DNA from: Cellulomonas palmilytica
GTDB taxonomy: Bacteria; Actinomycetota; Actinomycetes; Actinomycetales; Cellulomonadaceae
Assembly (NCBI RefSeq): GCF_021590045.1
Contig: NZ_CP062221.1
Span: forward strand, 3,472,001-3,536,000
DNA: 64,000 nt
Direction of reading: 5' to 3'
Both the position numbers and the translations under genes were made by a program. The stretch's first letter is position 1. The number at the start of each line of letters is the position of its first letter. This document shows, in pieces, positions 43,949-52,385 of the stretch. The notes below the pieces were generated by a model. It was not told where the DNA came from and made no database searches. It saw nothing but the letters and a program-made list of their open reading frames with translations.

Positions 43949-46036
43949 GTGGCCCGCAGCATCTACGTCGCCTCTCCAGAGGGCGACACCGGCAAGTCGA
44001 CCGTCGCCCTCGGCCTCGTCGACCTCCTCGCCCGCACCGTCCAGCGCGTCGGGGTGTTCCGCCCCGTCGCCCGCTCGACGCAGGCCCGTGACTACGTCCT
44101 CGAGCTGCTGCTCGAGCACGACGGCGTGGACCTGTCGTACGACGAGTGCATCGGCACGACGTACGAGCAGGTGCACGACGACCCCGAGGCCGCGCTGTCG
44201 CAGATCGTGGCGCGCTTCCACGCGGTCGAGCGCCGCTGCGACGCCGTCGTGATCGTCGGCACGGACTACACCGACGTCACCTCCCCCACCGAGCTCGCGT
44301 TCAACGCGCGGATCGCGGCGAACCTCGGCGCGCCCGTCGTGCTCGTCGTGAACGGCAACCGCCGCCGGCCCGACGAGATCGAGCAGGTCGTCGAGGTCGC
44401 CGTGAACGAGCTCGCGGTCAACCACGCGCACGTCGCGGCGATCGTGCCGAACCGCTGCGCGCAGCCCGCGCTCGACGTGATCCGCCGACTGCTGCAGACC
44501 TCGCTCGCCCGCCCGACGTGGGCGCTGCCGGAGAGCCCGCTGCTGTCCGCGCCGACCATGCGCCAGCTCATGGAGGCGGTCGAGGGCACGCTGATCTCGG
44601 GCGACCCGGAGCTGCTGGGCCGCGAGGTGCTCGACATGCTCGTCGGCGCGATGGAGATCGAGCACCTGCTCGGCCGCCTGTCCGACGGCGCGGTCATCAT
44701 GACGCCGGGCGACCGGTCCGACATCCTGCTCGGCCTGCTGCTCGCGCACCAGGCCGACGGCTTCCCGACGCTGGCGGGCCTCATCCTCAACGGCGGGTTC
44801 CGCCCGTCGAAGACGATCTCGCGGCTCGTCGAAGGGCTCGGCAGCAGGCTGCCGATCATCGCGACGGACCTCGGCACGTTCCGCACCGCGAGCACGGTCG
44901 CCTCGACGCGCGGGCGGCTCTCGGGCGACTCGCAGCGCAAGGTCGACACCGCGCTGTCGCTGTTCGAGCGGCACGTCGACGGCCCCGCACTGCTCGCGGC
45001 GCTCGACGTGGCGAAGCCGGACGTCGTCACTCCGCTGATGTTCGAGTACACGCTGCTCGACCGGGCCCGCTCGGGCCGCAAGCGCATCGTCCTGCCGGAG
45101 GGCAACGACGACCGGATCCTGCGCGCGGCCTCGACGCTGCTCGAGCGCGGCGTCGCGGACCTGACGATCCTGGGCGACGAGTCCGCGATCCGGGCGCGCG
45201 CCTCCGAGCTGGGTCTCGCGCTGGACGCGGCCGACGTGATCGACCCGCACGACCCGCAGTACGTCGACCGGTTCGCCGCGGAGTACGCGAAGATCCGCGC
45301 GCACAAGGGCATGACGGTCGAGCGGGCCCGCGAGATCGTCCCGTCGGTGTCGTACTTCGGCACGATGATGGTCCACCTCGGCCTGGCCGACGGCATGGTC
45401 TCGGGTGCGCTGCACACGACGGCGCACACCATCAAGCCGAGCTTCGAGATCATCAAGACCGCCCCCGGCGTCTCGAATGTCTCGTCGGCGTTCCTCATGT
45501 GCCTCGAGGACCGCGTGCTCGTGTACGCGGACTGCGCGGTGATCCCGGACCCGACCGCGGAGCAGCTCGCGGACATCGCGATCTCGTCGGCGGAGACGGC
45601 GCTGCAGTTCGGCATCGAACCGCGCATCGCGATGCTCTCGTACTCGACCGGCGAGTCCGGCTCGGGCGCGGACGTCGACAAGGTGCGCGCCGCGACCGCC
45701 CTGGTGCGCGAGCGTCGCCCCGACCTGTCGGTCGAGGGCCCGATCCAGTACGACGCCGCGGTGGACGCGTCCGTCGCGCAGACCAAGCTCCCCGACTCCG
45801 CGGTCGCGGGCCGGGCGACCGTGTTCGTCTTCCCCGACCTCAACACGGGCAACAACACCTACAAGGCCGTGCAGCGCTCCGCGGGAGCGGTCGCGATCGG
45901 CCCCGTCCTGCAGGGTCTGCGCAAGCCGGTCAACGACCTGTCGCGCGGCGCGCTCGTGCAGGACATCGTCAACACGGTCGCGATCACCGCGATCCAGGCG
46001 CAGGCCCAGCAGGCCGGCGAGGAGGCTCAGGCATGA
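43949..46036 (+). CDS. pta: Phosphate acetyltransferase, long (type II) form
   Basis: Interconverts acetyl-P and acetyl-CoA. 695 residues: an N-terminal P-loop NTPase-like domain (ARSIYVASPEGDTGKSTVALGLVDLLA), a DRTGG domain (about 210-330, GDRSDILLGLLLAHQ) and the catalytic PTA domain from about 370 (RKRIVLPEGNDDRIL, SYSTGESGSG, FPDLNTGNNTYKAVQ). The N-terminal extension is regulatory in other bacteria. GTG 43949 with GGAGCA about nine bases upstream. Overlaps ackA by four bases (ATGA). Confidence 0.97.
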   Translation: MARSIYVASPEGDTGKSTVALGLVDLLARTVQRVGVFRPVARSTQARDYVLELLLEHDGVDLSYDECIGTTYEQVHDDPEAALSQIVARFHAVERRCDAVVIVGTDYTDVTSPTELAFNARIAANLGAPVVLVVNGNRRRPDEIEQVVEVAVNELAVNHAHVAAIVPNRCAQPALDVIRRLLQTSLARPTWALPESPLLSAPTMRQLMEAVEGTLISGDPELLGREVLDMLVGAMEIEHLLGRLSDGAVIMTPGDRSDILLGLLLAHQADGFPTLAGLILNGGFRPSKTISRLVEGLGSRLPIIATDLGTFRTASTVASTRGRLSGDSQRKVDTALSLFERHVDGPALLAALDVAKPDVVTPLMFEYTLLDRARSGRKRIVLPEGNDDRILRAASTLLERGVADLTILGDESAIRARASELGLALDAADVIDPHDPQYVDRFAAEYAKIRAHKGMTVERAREIVPSVSYFGTMMVHLGLADGMVSGALHTTAHTIKPSFEIIKTAPGVSNVSSAFLMCLEDRVLVYADCAVIPDPTAEQLADIAISSAETALQFGIEPRIAMLSYSTGESGSGADVDKVRAATALVRERRPDLSVEGPIQYDAAVDASVAQTKLPDSAVAGRATVFVFPDLNTGNNTYKAVQRSAGAVAIGPVLQGLRKPVNDLSRGALVQDIVNTVAITAIQAQAQQAGEEAQA

Positions 46037-47247
46037 CCACCCAGACCGTCCTGGTCGTCAACTCGGGGTCGTCGTCGATCAAGTACCAGCTGGTCGAGCT
46101 GGGGACCGGGCAGGCGGTGGCGTCGGGCCTCGTCGAGCGCATCGGCGAGCCGACGGGTCTGCTGCGCCACGTGCACGACGGCACGACGACCGAGCGCGAG
46201 CTGCACATCCCGGACCACGGCGAGGGCCTGCGCCGCGTGCTGAGCCTGTTCGAGGTCGCGGGGCCGGACCTCGTCGAGGCGCACGTCGTCGCGGTGGGCC
46301 ACCGCGTGGTGCAGGGCGGCATGGCGTTCGACGGCCCGGTGCTGGTCGACGCGGAGGTCGAGCGCAAGATCGACGAGCTGTCCGCGCTCGCGCCGCTGCA
46401 CAACCCGGCGAACCTCACGGGCATCCGTGTGGGCCGCGCGCTGCTGCCCGACGTGCCGCACGTCGCGGTGTTCGACACGGCGTTCTTCCACCACCTGCCC
46501 GCGGCGGCCGCGACGTACGCGATCGACCGCGAGGTGGCCGCGAAGTACAAGGTCCGCCGGTACGGCGCGCACGGCACGTCGCACCAGTTCGTGTCGCGCG
46601 GCGCCGCGGAGTTCCTGGGGCGGGACGTGGAGTCCACGCGGACGATCGTGCTGCACCTGGGCAACGGCGCGTCCGTGTCGGCCGTCGACGGCGGCCACGC
46701 GGTCGACACGTCGATGGGCCTCACGCCGCTCGAGGGCCTGGTCATGGGGACCCGGACGGGCGACATCGACCCCGCCGTGGTGTTCCACCTCTCCCGCAAC
46801 GCGGGCATGAGCATCGACGAGGTCGACGACCTGCTCAACCGCCGCTCGGGCCTCAAGGGCCTCACGGGCCACAACGACCTGCGCGAGGTGCACGCGCTCG
46901 TCGAGGAGGGCGACGAGGACGCGAGGCTCGCGGTCGAGGTCTACACGCGCCGCATCAAGAAGTACATCGGCTCGTACGCCGCGGTCATGGGCGGCGTGGA
47001 CGTCATCGCGTTCACCGCGGGCGTCGGCGAGAACGACGACATCGTCCGCGCGAAGTCCCTCGAGGGCCTGCAGGGCTACGGCATCGTGATCGACCCGGAG
47101 CGCAACGCGGGCCGCAAGAAGCAGCCGACGGTCATCTCGACCGACGACTCGACGACGACCGTGGTCGTCTACCCGACGAACGAGGAGCTGGCGATCGCAC
47201 GCCAGGCGCTCGAGGTGGTCTGCCCGAGGTCGCGCCAGTCCGACTGA
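46033..47247 (+). CDS. ackA: Acetate kinase
   Basis: Acetyl-P plus ADP to acetate plus ATP. 404 residues. Family motifs: VLVVNSGSSSIKYQL, GHRVVQGG, FDTAFFHHLP, RRYGAHGTSHQFVS, LHLGNGASVSAV, GLVMGTRTGDIDP and FTAGVGEN. ATG 46033 overlaps the pta stop. Last gene of the acetyl-P branch, ended by a strong hairpin. With phosphoketolase it forms the ATP-yielding end of a bifid-type shunt. Confidence 0.98.
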   Translation: MTTQTVLVVNSGSSSIKYQLVELGTGQAVASGLVERIGEPTGLLRHVHDGTTTERELHIPDHGEGLRRVLSLFEVAGPDLVEAHVVAVGHRVVQGGMAFDGPVLVDAEVERKIDELSALAPLHNPANLTGIRVGRALLPDVPHVAVFDTAFFHHLPAAAATYAIDREVAAKYKVRRYGAHGTSHQFVSRGAAEFLGRDVESTRTIVLHLGNGASVSAVDGGHAVDTSMGLTPLEGLVMGTRTGDIDPAVVFHLSRNAGMSIDEVDDLLNRRSGLKGLTGHNDLREVHALVEEGDEDARLAVEVYTRRIKKYIGSYAAVMGGVDVIAFTAGVGENDDIVRAKSLEGLQGYGIVIDPERNAGRKKQPTVISTDDSTTTVVVYPTNEELAIARQALEVVCPRSRQSD

Positions 47248-47260
47248 CGGTGCCGACATG

Positions 47261-47297
47261 ACGACGGCCGGTGGCGCCAGGGGCCACCGGCCGTCGT
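47261..47297 (+). terminator. Terminator after ackA
   Basis: Perfect 15-bp stem ACGACGGCCGGTGGC (47261-47275) with complement at 47283-47297. Confidence 0.85.
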
Positions 47298-47300
47298 CGT

Positions 47301-47365
47301 GCGTCGGGTGTGCGTCGGGTGTGCGTCGGGTGTGCGTCAGATGCCTGCGTCAGGTGCGCGCGTCA
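47301..47365 (-). repeat. 11- and 13-bp repeats at the end of the aldehyde dehydrogenase gene
   Basis: Three 11-bp units GCGTCGGGTGT (47301-47333) and then three units with GCGTCAG. On the minus strand TGA falls at 47363 (the stop), 47350 and 47337, and the frame of repeats continues as CGA at 47326, 47315 and 47304. The 11-nt part has the same period as the arrays at 26362 and 32656. Confidence 0.85.
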
Positions 47366-49009
47366 GGGCAGGCGCGCGGCCTTCATGACGCGCAGCAGCT
47401 CGGTGTAGACCTGCGGCCACACGTCGGTCCCGAGCTCGAACAGGCGGCGCAGGCCGAGCCCGGTGTGCGCACCGTGCTGCACGGCGACCGTCTGCAGGCG
47501 CGTCGTCTCCCAGAGCCCCTCGCGCCCGTGCCGCACGCCGATGCCGGACGCGCCCCAGCCGCCCTGCGGCGCGCCGACCGAGCCCCACGTGGCGACGTAG
47601 CCCTCGTTGACGTTGACGGAGCCCGCGTGGACGCGCCGGGCGAGCGCCGCGCCGCGGCGCGCGTCACGGGTCCAGATGCTCGCGTTCAGACCGAACTCGG
47701 TGTCGTTCATCGCGGCCACCGCCTCGTCGTCGGACGCGACGGGGTACACGGCGACGACGGGCCCGAACGTCTCCTCGCGGAACAGCCGTGCGTGCGGCGA
47801 GACGTCGACGAGCACGGTCGGCTCGTAGAACCACGGCCCGAGGTCGGAGCGGTGCACGCCGCCGGCGAGCACGCGCGCGCCGAGCCCGATGGCGTCCTCG
47901 ACGTGCTCGACGACGGTCGCGAGCTGCGCGGCGGACGTCAGCGACCCGACGTCGCTGCGGTAGTCGAGCCCGGCGCCCAGGCGCAGGTCCCGCGTGCGGC
48001 GCGCGAACGCGTCGAGGAAGTCGTCCCAGACGTCGCGGTGCACGTAGATGCGCTCGATGCTGACGCACACCTGCCCGGCGCCGACGAAGCACGCGCGCAC
48101 CGCGCCCTCCGCGGCGGTCTCGACGTCCACGTCGTCCGCGACGTACATCGCGTTCTTGCCGCCGAGCTCGAGCGTGGCCGGCACGAGCTTCTCCCCCGCG
48201 CTCGCGGCGACCGCGCGGCCGGTGCGCGTCGAGCCCGTGAAGCTCACGTGGTCGACGTGCTCGACGACGGCGCCGCCCACGGTGGGCCCGTCGCCGACGA
48301 CGACCTGCAGCACGCCCGGCGGCAGCCCGGCGTCCTCGAGCAGCTCGGCCGCCCACAGCGCGGTGAGCGCGGTCTGCGGGTCGGGGCGCAGGAGCACCGC
48401 GTTGCCGGAGACGAGTGCGGGCAGCACGTCGCCCAGGGTGAGCGTGAGCGGGAAGTTCCAGGGCGCGATGATGCCGACCACGCCGGCGGGGCGGCGCTCG
48501 ACGCGCACGCTGGTCAGGCCCGGCACGGCGCCGAGCGCGCGGCGCGGTGCGAGGTAGCGCCGGGCACGTGCCGCGTAGTGCCGCGCGACGAGCGCGATGT
48601 CGGCGACCTCCTCGAACGCCGACACGCGCGCCTTGCCGGACTCGAGCTGGATGAGGTCGAGGACGTCGGACTGCCGTTCGAGCACCAGGTCGTGCAGGCG
48701 CGAGAGCACCGCGGCGCGCTCCTTGACCGGGCGGGCGGCCCACAGCCGCTGAGCGGCCCGGGCCGAGCGTGCGGCGCGCGCGACGTCCTCGGGCGTCGAG
48801 AGCGGGACCGCGGCGATCGGCGCACCCGTGAACGGGGCGTGCGACGTGTGCGTCTGCGCGCCCGGGGAGGCGACCACGCGACGCAGGAGCGTCGCGACGT
48901 CCTCGGGCTCGAGCACGTACGTGGCGAGCGGGTCGGTCTCCGGGTCGTGCAGCTCGGCCGAGCCACGCGGCCCGTCAGGCTGGTGCTGCCCCTCGTGGTC
49001 CTGCGACAT
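47363..49009 (-). CDS. NAD(P)-dependent aldehyde dehydrogenase, succinate-semialdehyde dehydrogenase-like
   Basis: 548 residues. Core motifs: GIIAPWNFPLTLTLGDVLPAL, SFTGSTRTGR, the general base Glu in LELGGKNAMYV and the catalytic Cys in GAGQVCVSIER; also EETFGPVVAVYPV. Closest in pattern to the GabD2-type succinate-semialdehyde dehydrogenases of actinobacteria; a broader aldehyde range cannot be excluded. An ~45-residue acidic/Gly head precedes the fold. ATG 49009 follows TACGCT (49016-49021) by six bases: leaderless. Divergent from the siderophore importer; a perfect palindrome (49082-49102) lies between them. Confidence 0.88.
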   Translation of the reverse strand: MSQDHEGQHQPDGPRGSAELHDPETDPLATYVLEPEDVATLLRRVVASPGAQTHTSHAPFTGAPIAAVPLSTPEDVARAARSARAAQRLWAARPVKERAAVLSRLHDLVLERQSDVLDLIQLESGKARVSAFEEVADIALVARHYAARARRYLAPRRALGAVPGLTSVRVERRPAGVVGIIAPWNFPLTLTLGDVLPALVSGNAVLLRPDPQTALTALWAAELLEDAGLPPGVLQVVVGDGPTVGGAVVEHVDHVSFTGSTRTGRAVAASAGEKLVPATLELGGKNAMYVADDVDVETAAEGAVRACFVGAGQVCVSIERIYVHRDVWDDFLDAFARRTRDLRLGAGLDYRSDVGSLTSAAQLATVVEHVEDAIGLGARVLAGGVHRSDLGPWFYEPTVLVDVSPHARLFREETFGPVVAVYPVASDDEAVAAMNDTEFGLNASIWTRDARRGAALARRVHAGSVNVNEGYVATWGSVGAPQGGWGASGIGVRHGREGLWETTRLQTVAVQHGAHTGLGLRRLFELGTDVWPQVYTELLRVMKAARLP

Positions 49010-49081
49010 CCCGTCAGCGTACGCGCGGCGACCGACGCTCCCGGGGACCGCGCCGCGCCCCGACCGGGTGACGCTTTCTGA

Positions 49082-49102
49082 CGCCGTGATGTGATCACGG
49101 CG
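49082..49102. promoter_or_regulatory. Perfect palindrome between the aldehyde dehydrogenase and importer genes
   Basis: CGCCGTGAT-GTG-ATCACGGCG, nine-base arms with a three-base centre. It lies about 60 bp upstream of the aldehyde dehydrogenase -10. It may be a GntR- or CRP-like operator for that gene, or a structural element. Confidence 0.45.
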
Positions 49103-49105
49103 ACC

Positions 49106-49148
49106 TTGGAGCACACCCGCCGGGCGCACTAAGGTGAGGCTCGCCTAA
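49106..49148 (+). promoter_or_regulatory. Iron-box promoter of the siderophore importer
   Basis: TTGGAG (49106-49111), an 18-bp spacer and TAAGGT (49130-49135) make the promoter. The -10 is inside TAAGGTGAGGCTCGCCTAA (49130-49148), which matches the DtxR/IdeR consensus. Iron-loaded DtxR/IdeR would block RNA polymerase directly. Confidence 0.88.
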
Positions 49149-49195
49149 TCGACGCACGTCGAGGCCCGAGCCTCTTCCCACATGTGAGGACCCCC

Positions 49196-50272
49196 ATGCG
49201 CTCCGCACTCCTGCGCGCCCCGCGCCCGATCCGGTTCGCCGCCGTCGCGGCCGCCGCCGCGCTCGCGCTCACCGCCTGCTCGTCGGGCACCGACGACGCG
49301 GCGACCCCCGCCGGCACCGCGGGCGGCACGACGACCGCCGCGTCGGACGCGTTCCCCGTGACCATCACGAGCACGTTCGGCGACACGACGATCGAGTCGA
49401 AGCCCGAGCGCGTCGCCACGGTCAACTGGGGCAACCACGACGTGCCGATCGCGCTCGGCGTCGTGCCCGTCGGCATCCAGAAGTCGACGTACGGCGACGA
49501 CGACACCGACGGCGTCCTGCCCTGGACGTTCGCGGCGCTCGAGGAGCTCGGCGCCACGGGCGACGCGCTGCCCGTCCTGTTCGACGAGACCGACGGCATC
49601 CCGTTCGAGTCCGTCAACAACACCGAGCCGGACGTCATCCTCGCGGCATACTCCGGCCTGACGAAGGAGCAGTTCGACACGCTCAGCGGGATCGCGCCGA
49701 CCGTCTCGTACCCGAAGTACGCGTGGGGCACGAGCTGGCAGGACATGGCCCTCATCGACGGTCGCGCGCTCGGGCTCGAGGCCGAGGCGCAGGCGCTCGT
49801 CGACGACGTGAACGCGCAGATCGCCGACGCGCTCGCCGCGCGCCCCGACGTCGCGGGCAAGACGTTCGCGTACGGCTGGATCGACCCGTCGGCCGCCACC
49901 ACGGTGAGCCTCTACTCCCCGCTCGACGCGCGCGTCCAGCTCGTCACGGACCTCGGTCTCGAGGTCGCGCCGTCGGTCACCGCGCTCGCGGGCGAGACCG
50001 AGGAGTTCTACATCAGCCTGTCCGCCGAGCGGGTCGACGAGCTCGCGGACGTCGACGTCCTCGTCACCTACGGCGACGACAGCACGCTCGCGACGCTCCA
50101 GGCCGACCCGCTGTACGGCAAGATCCCCGCGGTCCAGCGCGGCTCCGTCGTCGTCATGCCGAACGACGGCCCGCTCTCGGCGGCGACCTCGGGCCCGACG
50201 GTCCTGTCGATCCCGTGGGTCCTGGACGAGTACCTCGACAAGTTCGAGGCGGCGGCGAAGAAGGTCGGGTGA
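49196..50272 (+). CDS. Siderophore ABC importer, substrate-binding lipoprotein
   Basis: 358 residues, FecB/FepB-type binding protein for ferric siderophores. Signal peptide of 25-30 residues ends in the lipobox LTAC, so the mature protein is lipid-anchored outside the membrane. The fold shows the type III binding-protein features RVATVNWGNHDVPIALG, EPDVILAAYSGLTKEQFDTLS and WVLDEYLDKFEAA. ATG 49196 with GAGGA at five-base spacing; the in-frame GTG at 49184 contains that site and is less likely. First of four coupled genes; iron-regulated through the box at 49130. Confidence 0.93.
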   Translation: MRSALLRAPRPIRFAAVAAAAALALTACSSGTDDAATPAGTAGGTTTAASDAFPVTITSTFGDTTIESKPERVATVNWGNHDVPIALGVVPVGIQKSTYGDDDTDGVLPWTFAALEELGATGDALPVLFDETDGIPFESVNNTEPDVILAAYSGLTKEQFDTLSGIAPTVSYPKYAWGTSWQDMALIDGRALGLEAEAQALVDDVNAQIADALAARPDVAGKTFAYGWIDPSAATTVSLYSPLDARVQLVTDLGLEVAPSVTALAGETEEFYISLSAERVDELADVDVLVTYGDDSTLATLQADPLYGKIPAVQRGSVVVMPNDGPLSAATSGPTVLSIPWVLDEYLDKFEAAAKKVG

Positions 50273-51318
50273 CCCTCAGCACCACCGCGACGCCGGCCGA
50301 CCTCGCCCCGAGGCGGCCGGCGTCCGCACGCCCGCGTCGCGCGCTCGGGCTCGCGGTGTGCGCGCTCGCGGTCGTCGTCGCCGTCGTGTGCTCGCTCGCG
50401 TTCGGCTCGCGCGTCGTCGGCTGGTCCGACGTGGTGTCGGGCGTGCTGCACCCCGACGACTCGATCGCGCAGGCCGCCGTCGCGTCCCGCGTGCCGCGCA
50501 CGCTGCTCGGCCTGCTCGTCGGCGCCGCGCTCGGGCTCGCCGGCTCCGTCATGCAGGGACTGACCCGCAACCCGCTCGCGGACCCGGCGCTGCTCGGCGT
50601 GAGCTCGGGCGCGTCGCTGTTCGTCGTGCTGGGCATGGCGTGGGTCGGGCTGACGACGCTCACGCAGCACATCTGGGTGGCGTTCCTCGGCGCCGCGGTC
50701 GCCTCGCTGCTCGTGTACGCGATCGGGTCGATGGGCCGCGAGGGCGCCACGCCGCTCAAGCTCGCGCTCGCGGGCGCCGCGACGTCCGCGGCCCTGCTGT
50801 CGGCGGTGTCGATGGTGCTGCTCACGCGCACCGACGTGCTCGACACGTTCCGGTTCTGGCAGGTCGGGTCGATCGGCCGCGCGTCGTACTCCGACATCGG
50901 GCAGGTGGTGCCGTTCCTCGTCGTCGGCGCCGTGCTCGCGGTGGGCTGCGCGCGCGGCATGGACGCGATCGCGCTGGGCGACGAGGTCGCCACGGGTCTC
51001 GGGCAGCGCGTCGGGCTCGTGCGCGCCGTCGGCGGCGTCGCTGCCGTGCTGCTGTGCGGCGCGTCGGTCGCCATCGCCGGCCCCATCGGGTTCGTCGGGC
51101 TCGTCGTGCCGCACCTCGCGCGCGCGTTCACCGGCCCCAGCCACCGCTGGCTCCTGCCGTACGCCGCCGCGCTCGGCGCGGCGCTGCTGCTCGCCGCGGA
51201 CGTCGTCGGGCGCGTCGTCGCGCGCCCGCAGGAGGTCGAGGTCGGCATCGTCACCGCCGTGCTGGGCGCGCCCGTGTTCATCGCGATCATCCGCCGGCAG
51301 AAGGTGCGTGAGCTGTGA
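50269..51318 (+). CDS. Siderophore ABC importer, permease 1 (FecCD family)
   Basis: 349 residues with about nine to ten membrane spans. FecCD hallmarks: RVPRTLLGLLVGAALGLAGSVMQGLTRNPLADPALLGVSSGA, GAATSAALLSAVSMVLL and the coupling region GPIGFVGLVVPHLAR. GTG 50269 overlaps the binding-protein stop. Forms the heterodimeric channel with the next gene product. Confidence 0.94.
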   Translation: MTLSTTATPADLAPRRPASARPRRALGLAVCALAVVVAVVCSLAFGSRVVGWSDVVSGVLHPDDSIAQAAVASRVPRTLLGLLVGAALGLAGSVMQGLTRNPLADPALLGVSSGASLFVVLGMAWVGLTTLTQHIWVAFLGAAVASLLVYAIGSMGREGATPLKLALAGAATSAALLSAVSMVLLTRTDVLDTFRFWQVGSIGRASYSDIGQVVPFLVVGAVLAVGCARGMDAIALGDEVATGLGQRVGLVRAVGGVAAVLLCGASVAIAGPIGFVGLVVPHLARAFTGPSHRWLLPYAAALGAALLLAADVVGRVVARPQEVEVGIVTAVLGAPVFIAIIRRQKVREL

Positions 51319-52385
51319 CCGCCGTCCTGTCCCCCGCGGGCCCCGCCGGACCCGCGGCTCCGTCGGCCGGGGCCGTCGCCGCCGGGCGACGCGCGCGCTC
51401 CCGCCGGCGCCGCACCGTGCTGGGCGTGCTCGTCGCGATCCTGCTCGTCGTGGTCGTCGTGACGCTGTGCGTCGGCGAGAAGACGTACTCGCCCGCCCAG
51501 GTGCTCCAGGTGCTCCTCGGTGAGCGCGTCCCGGGCGCCACGTTCAACGTCGAGACCATCCGACTGCCGCGCATGCTCACCGGCCTGCTCGTCGGGCTCG
51601 GGTTCGGCATGGGCGGCGTGGTGTTCCAGACGATGCTGCGCAACCCGCTGGCCAGCCCCGACATCATCGGCGTGAGCGCCGGGTCGAGCGCCGCGGCGGT
51701 CGTCGCGATCACGGTCTTCGGGCTCAGCGGCACGGCGCTGTCGCTCGTGGCCGTGGTGTGCGGCATCGGCGTCGCGGCCGCGATCTACGCGCTGTCCTGG
51801 CGCGGTGGCGTGCACGGCGCGCGCCTCGTGCTCATCGGCATCGCGGTCGGCGCGATGCTCGACTCCGTCATCGCGTACGCCATGACGCGTGCCGGCGTGT
51901 ACGACGCGAACGAGGCGCTGCGCTGGCTCACCGGCAGCCTCAACTCGGCGTTCTGGCCGGGCGTCGGGCCGCTCGCGATCGCGATGGCGGTGCTGCTGCC
52001 CGTGCTGCTGGCACTGTCGCGCCGCCTGTCCGCGCTGCAGCTCGGCGACGACGCCGCGTCCGCGCTCGGCGTGCGGCCCGACCGCACCCGGCTCGCGCTC
52101 GTCGTCGTCGCCGTCGCCGTGGTGTCGGTCGCGACCGCGACGACGGGCCCGATCGCGTTCGTCGCGTTCCTGTCCGGGCCGATCGCGCACCGGCTCGTGC
52201 GCGGCACCGGGTCCCTGCTCGTCCCCTCGGCGCTCGTGGGCGCGCTGCTCGTGCTCGTCGGCGACCTCGTCGGCCAGCACCTGCTCGTCGCGCGGTTCCC
52301 CGTGGGCGTCGTCACCGGCGTGCTCGGCGCGCCCTACCTGCTCTGGCTCCTGGCCAGGACCAACCGCTCCGGAGGAAGCCTGTGA
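51315..52385 (+). CDS. Siderophore ABC importer, permease 2 (FecCD family)
   Basis: 356 residues. After a basic head (RRARSRRRRT) the FecCD fold shows RLPRMLTGLLVGLGFGMGGVVFQTMLRNPLASPDIIGVSAG, IGIAVGAMLDSVIAY, and GPIAFVAFLSGPIAHRL as coupling region. GTG 51315 overlaps the first permease by four bases and its own stop overlaps the ATPase gene, so all four importer genes are translationally coupled. Confidence 0.94.
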   Translation: MTAVLSPAGPAGPAAPSAGAVAAGRRARSRRRRTVLGVLVAILLVVVVVTLCVGEKTYSPAQVLQVLLGERVPGATFNVETIRLPRMLTGLLVGLGFGMGGVVFQTMLRNPLASPDIIGVSAGSSAAAVVAITVFGLSGTALSLVAVVCGIGVAAAIYALSWRGGVHGARLVLIGIAVGAMLDSVIAYAMTRAGVYDANEALRWLTGSLNSAFWPGVGPLAIAMAVLLPVLLALSRRLSALQLGDDAASALGVRPDRTRLALVVVAVAVVSVATATTGPIAFVAFLSGPIAHRLVRGTGSLLVPSALVGALLVLVGDLVGQHLLVARFPVGVVTGVLGAPYLLWLLARTNRSGGSL

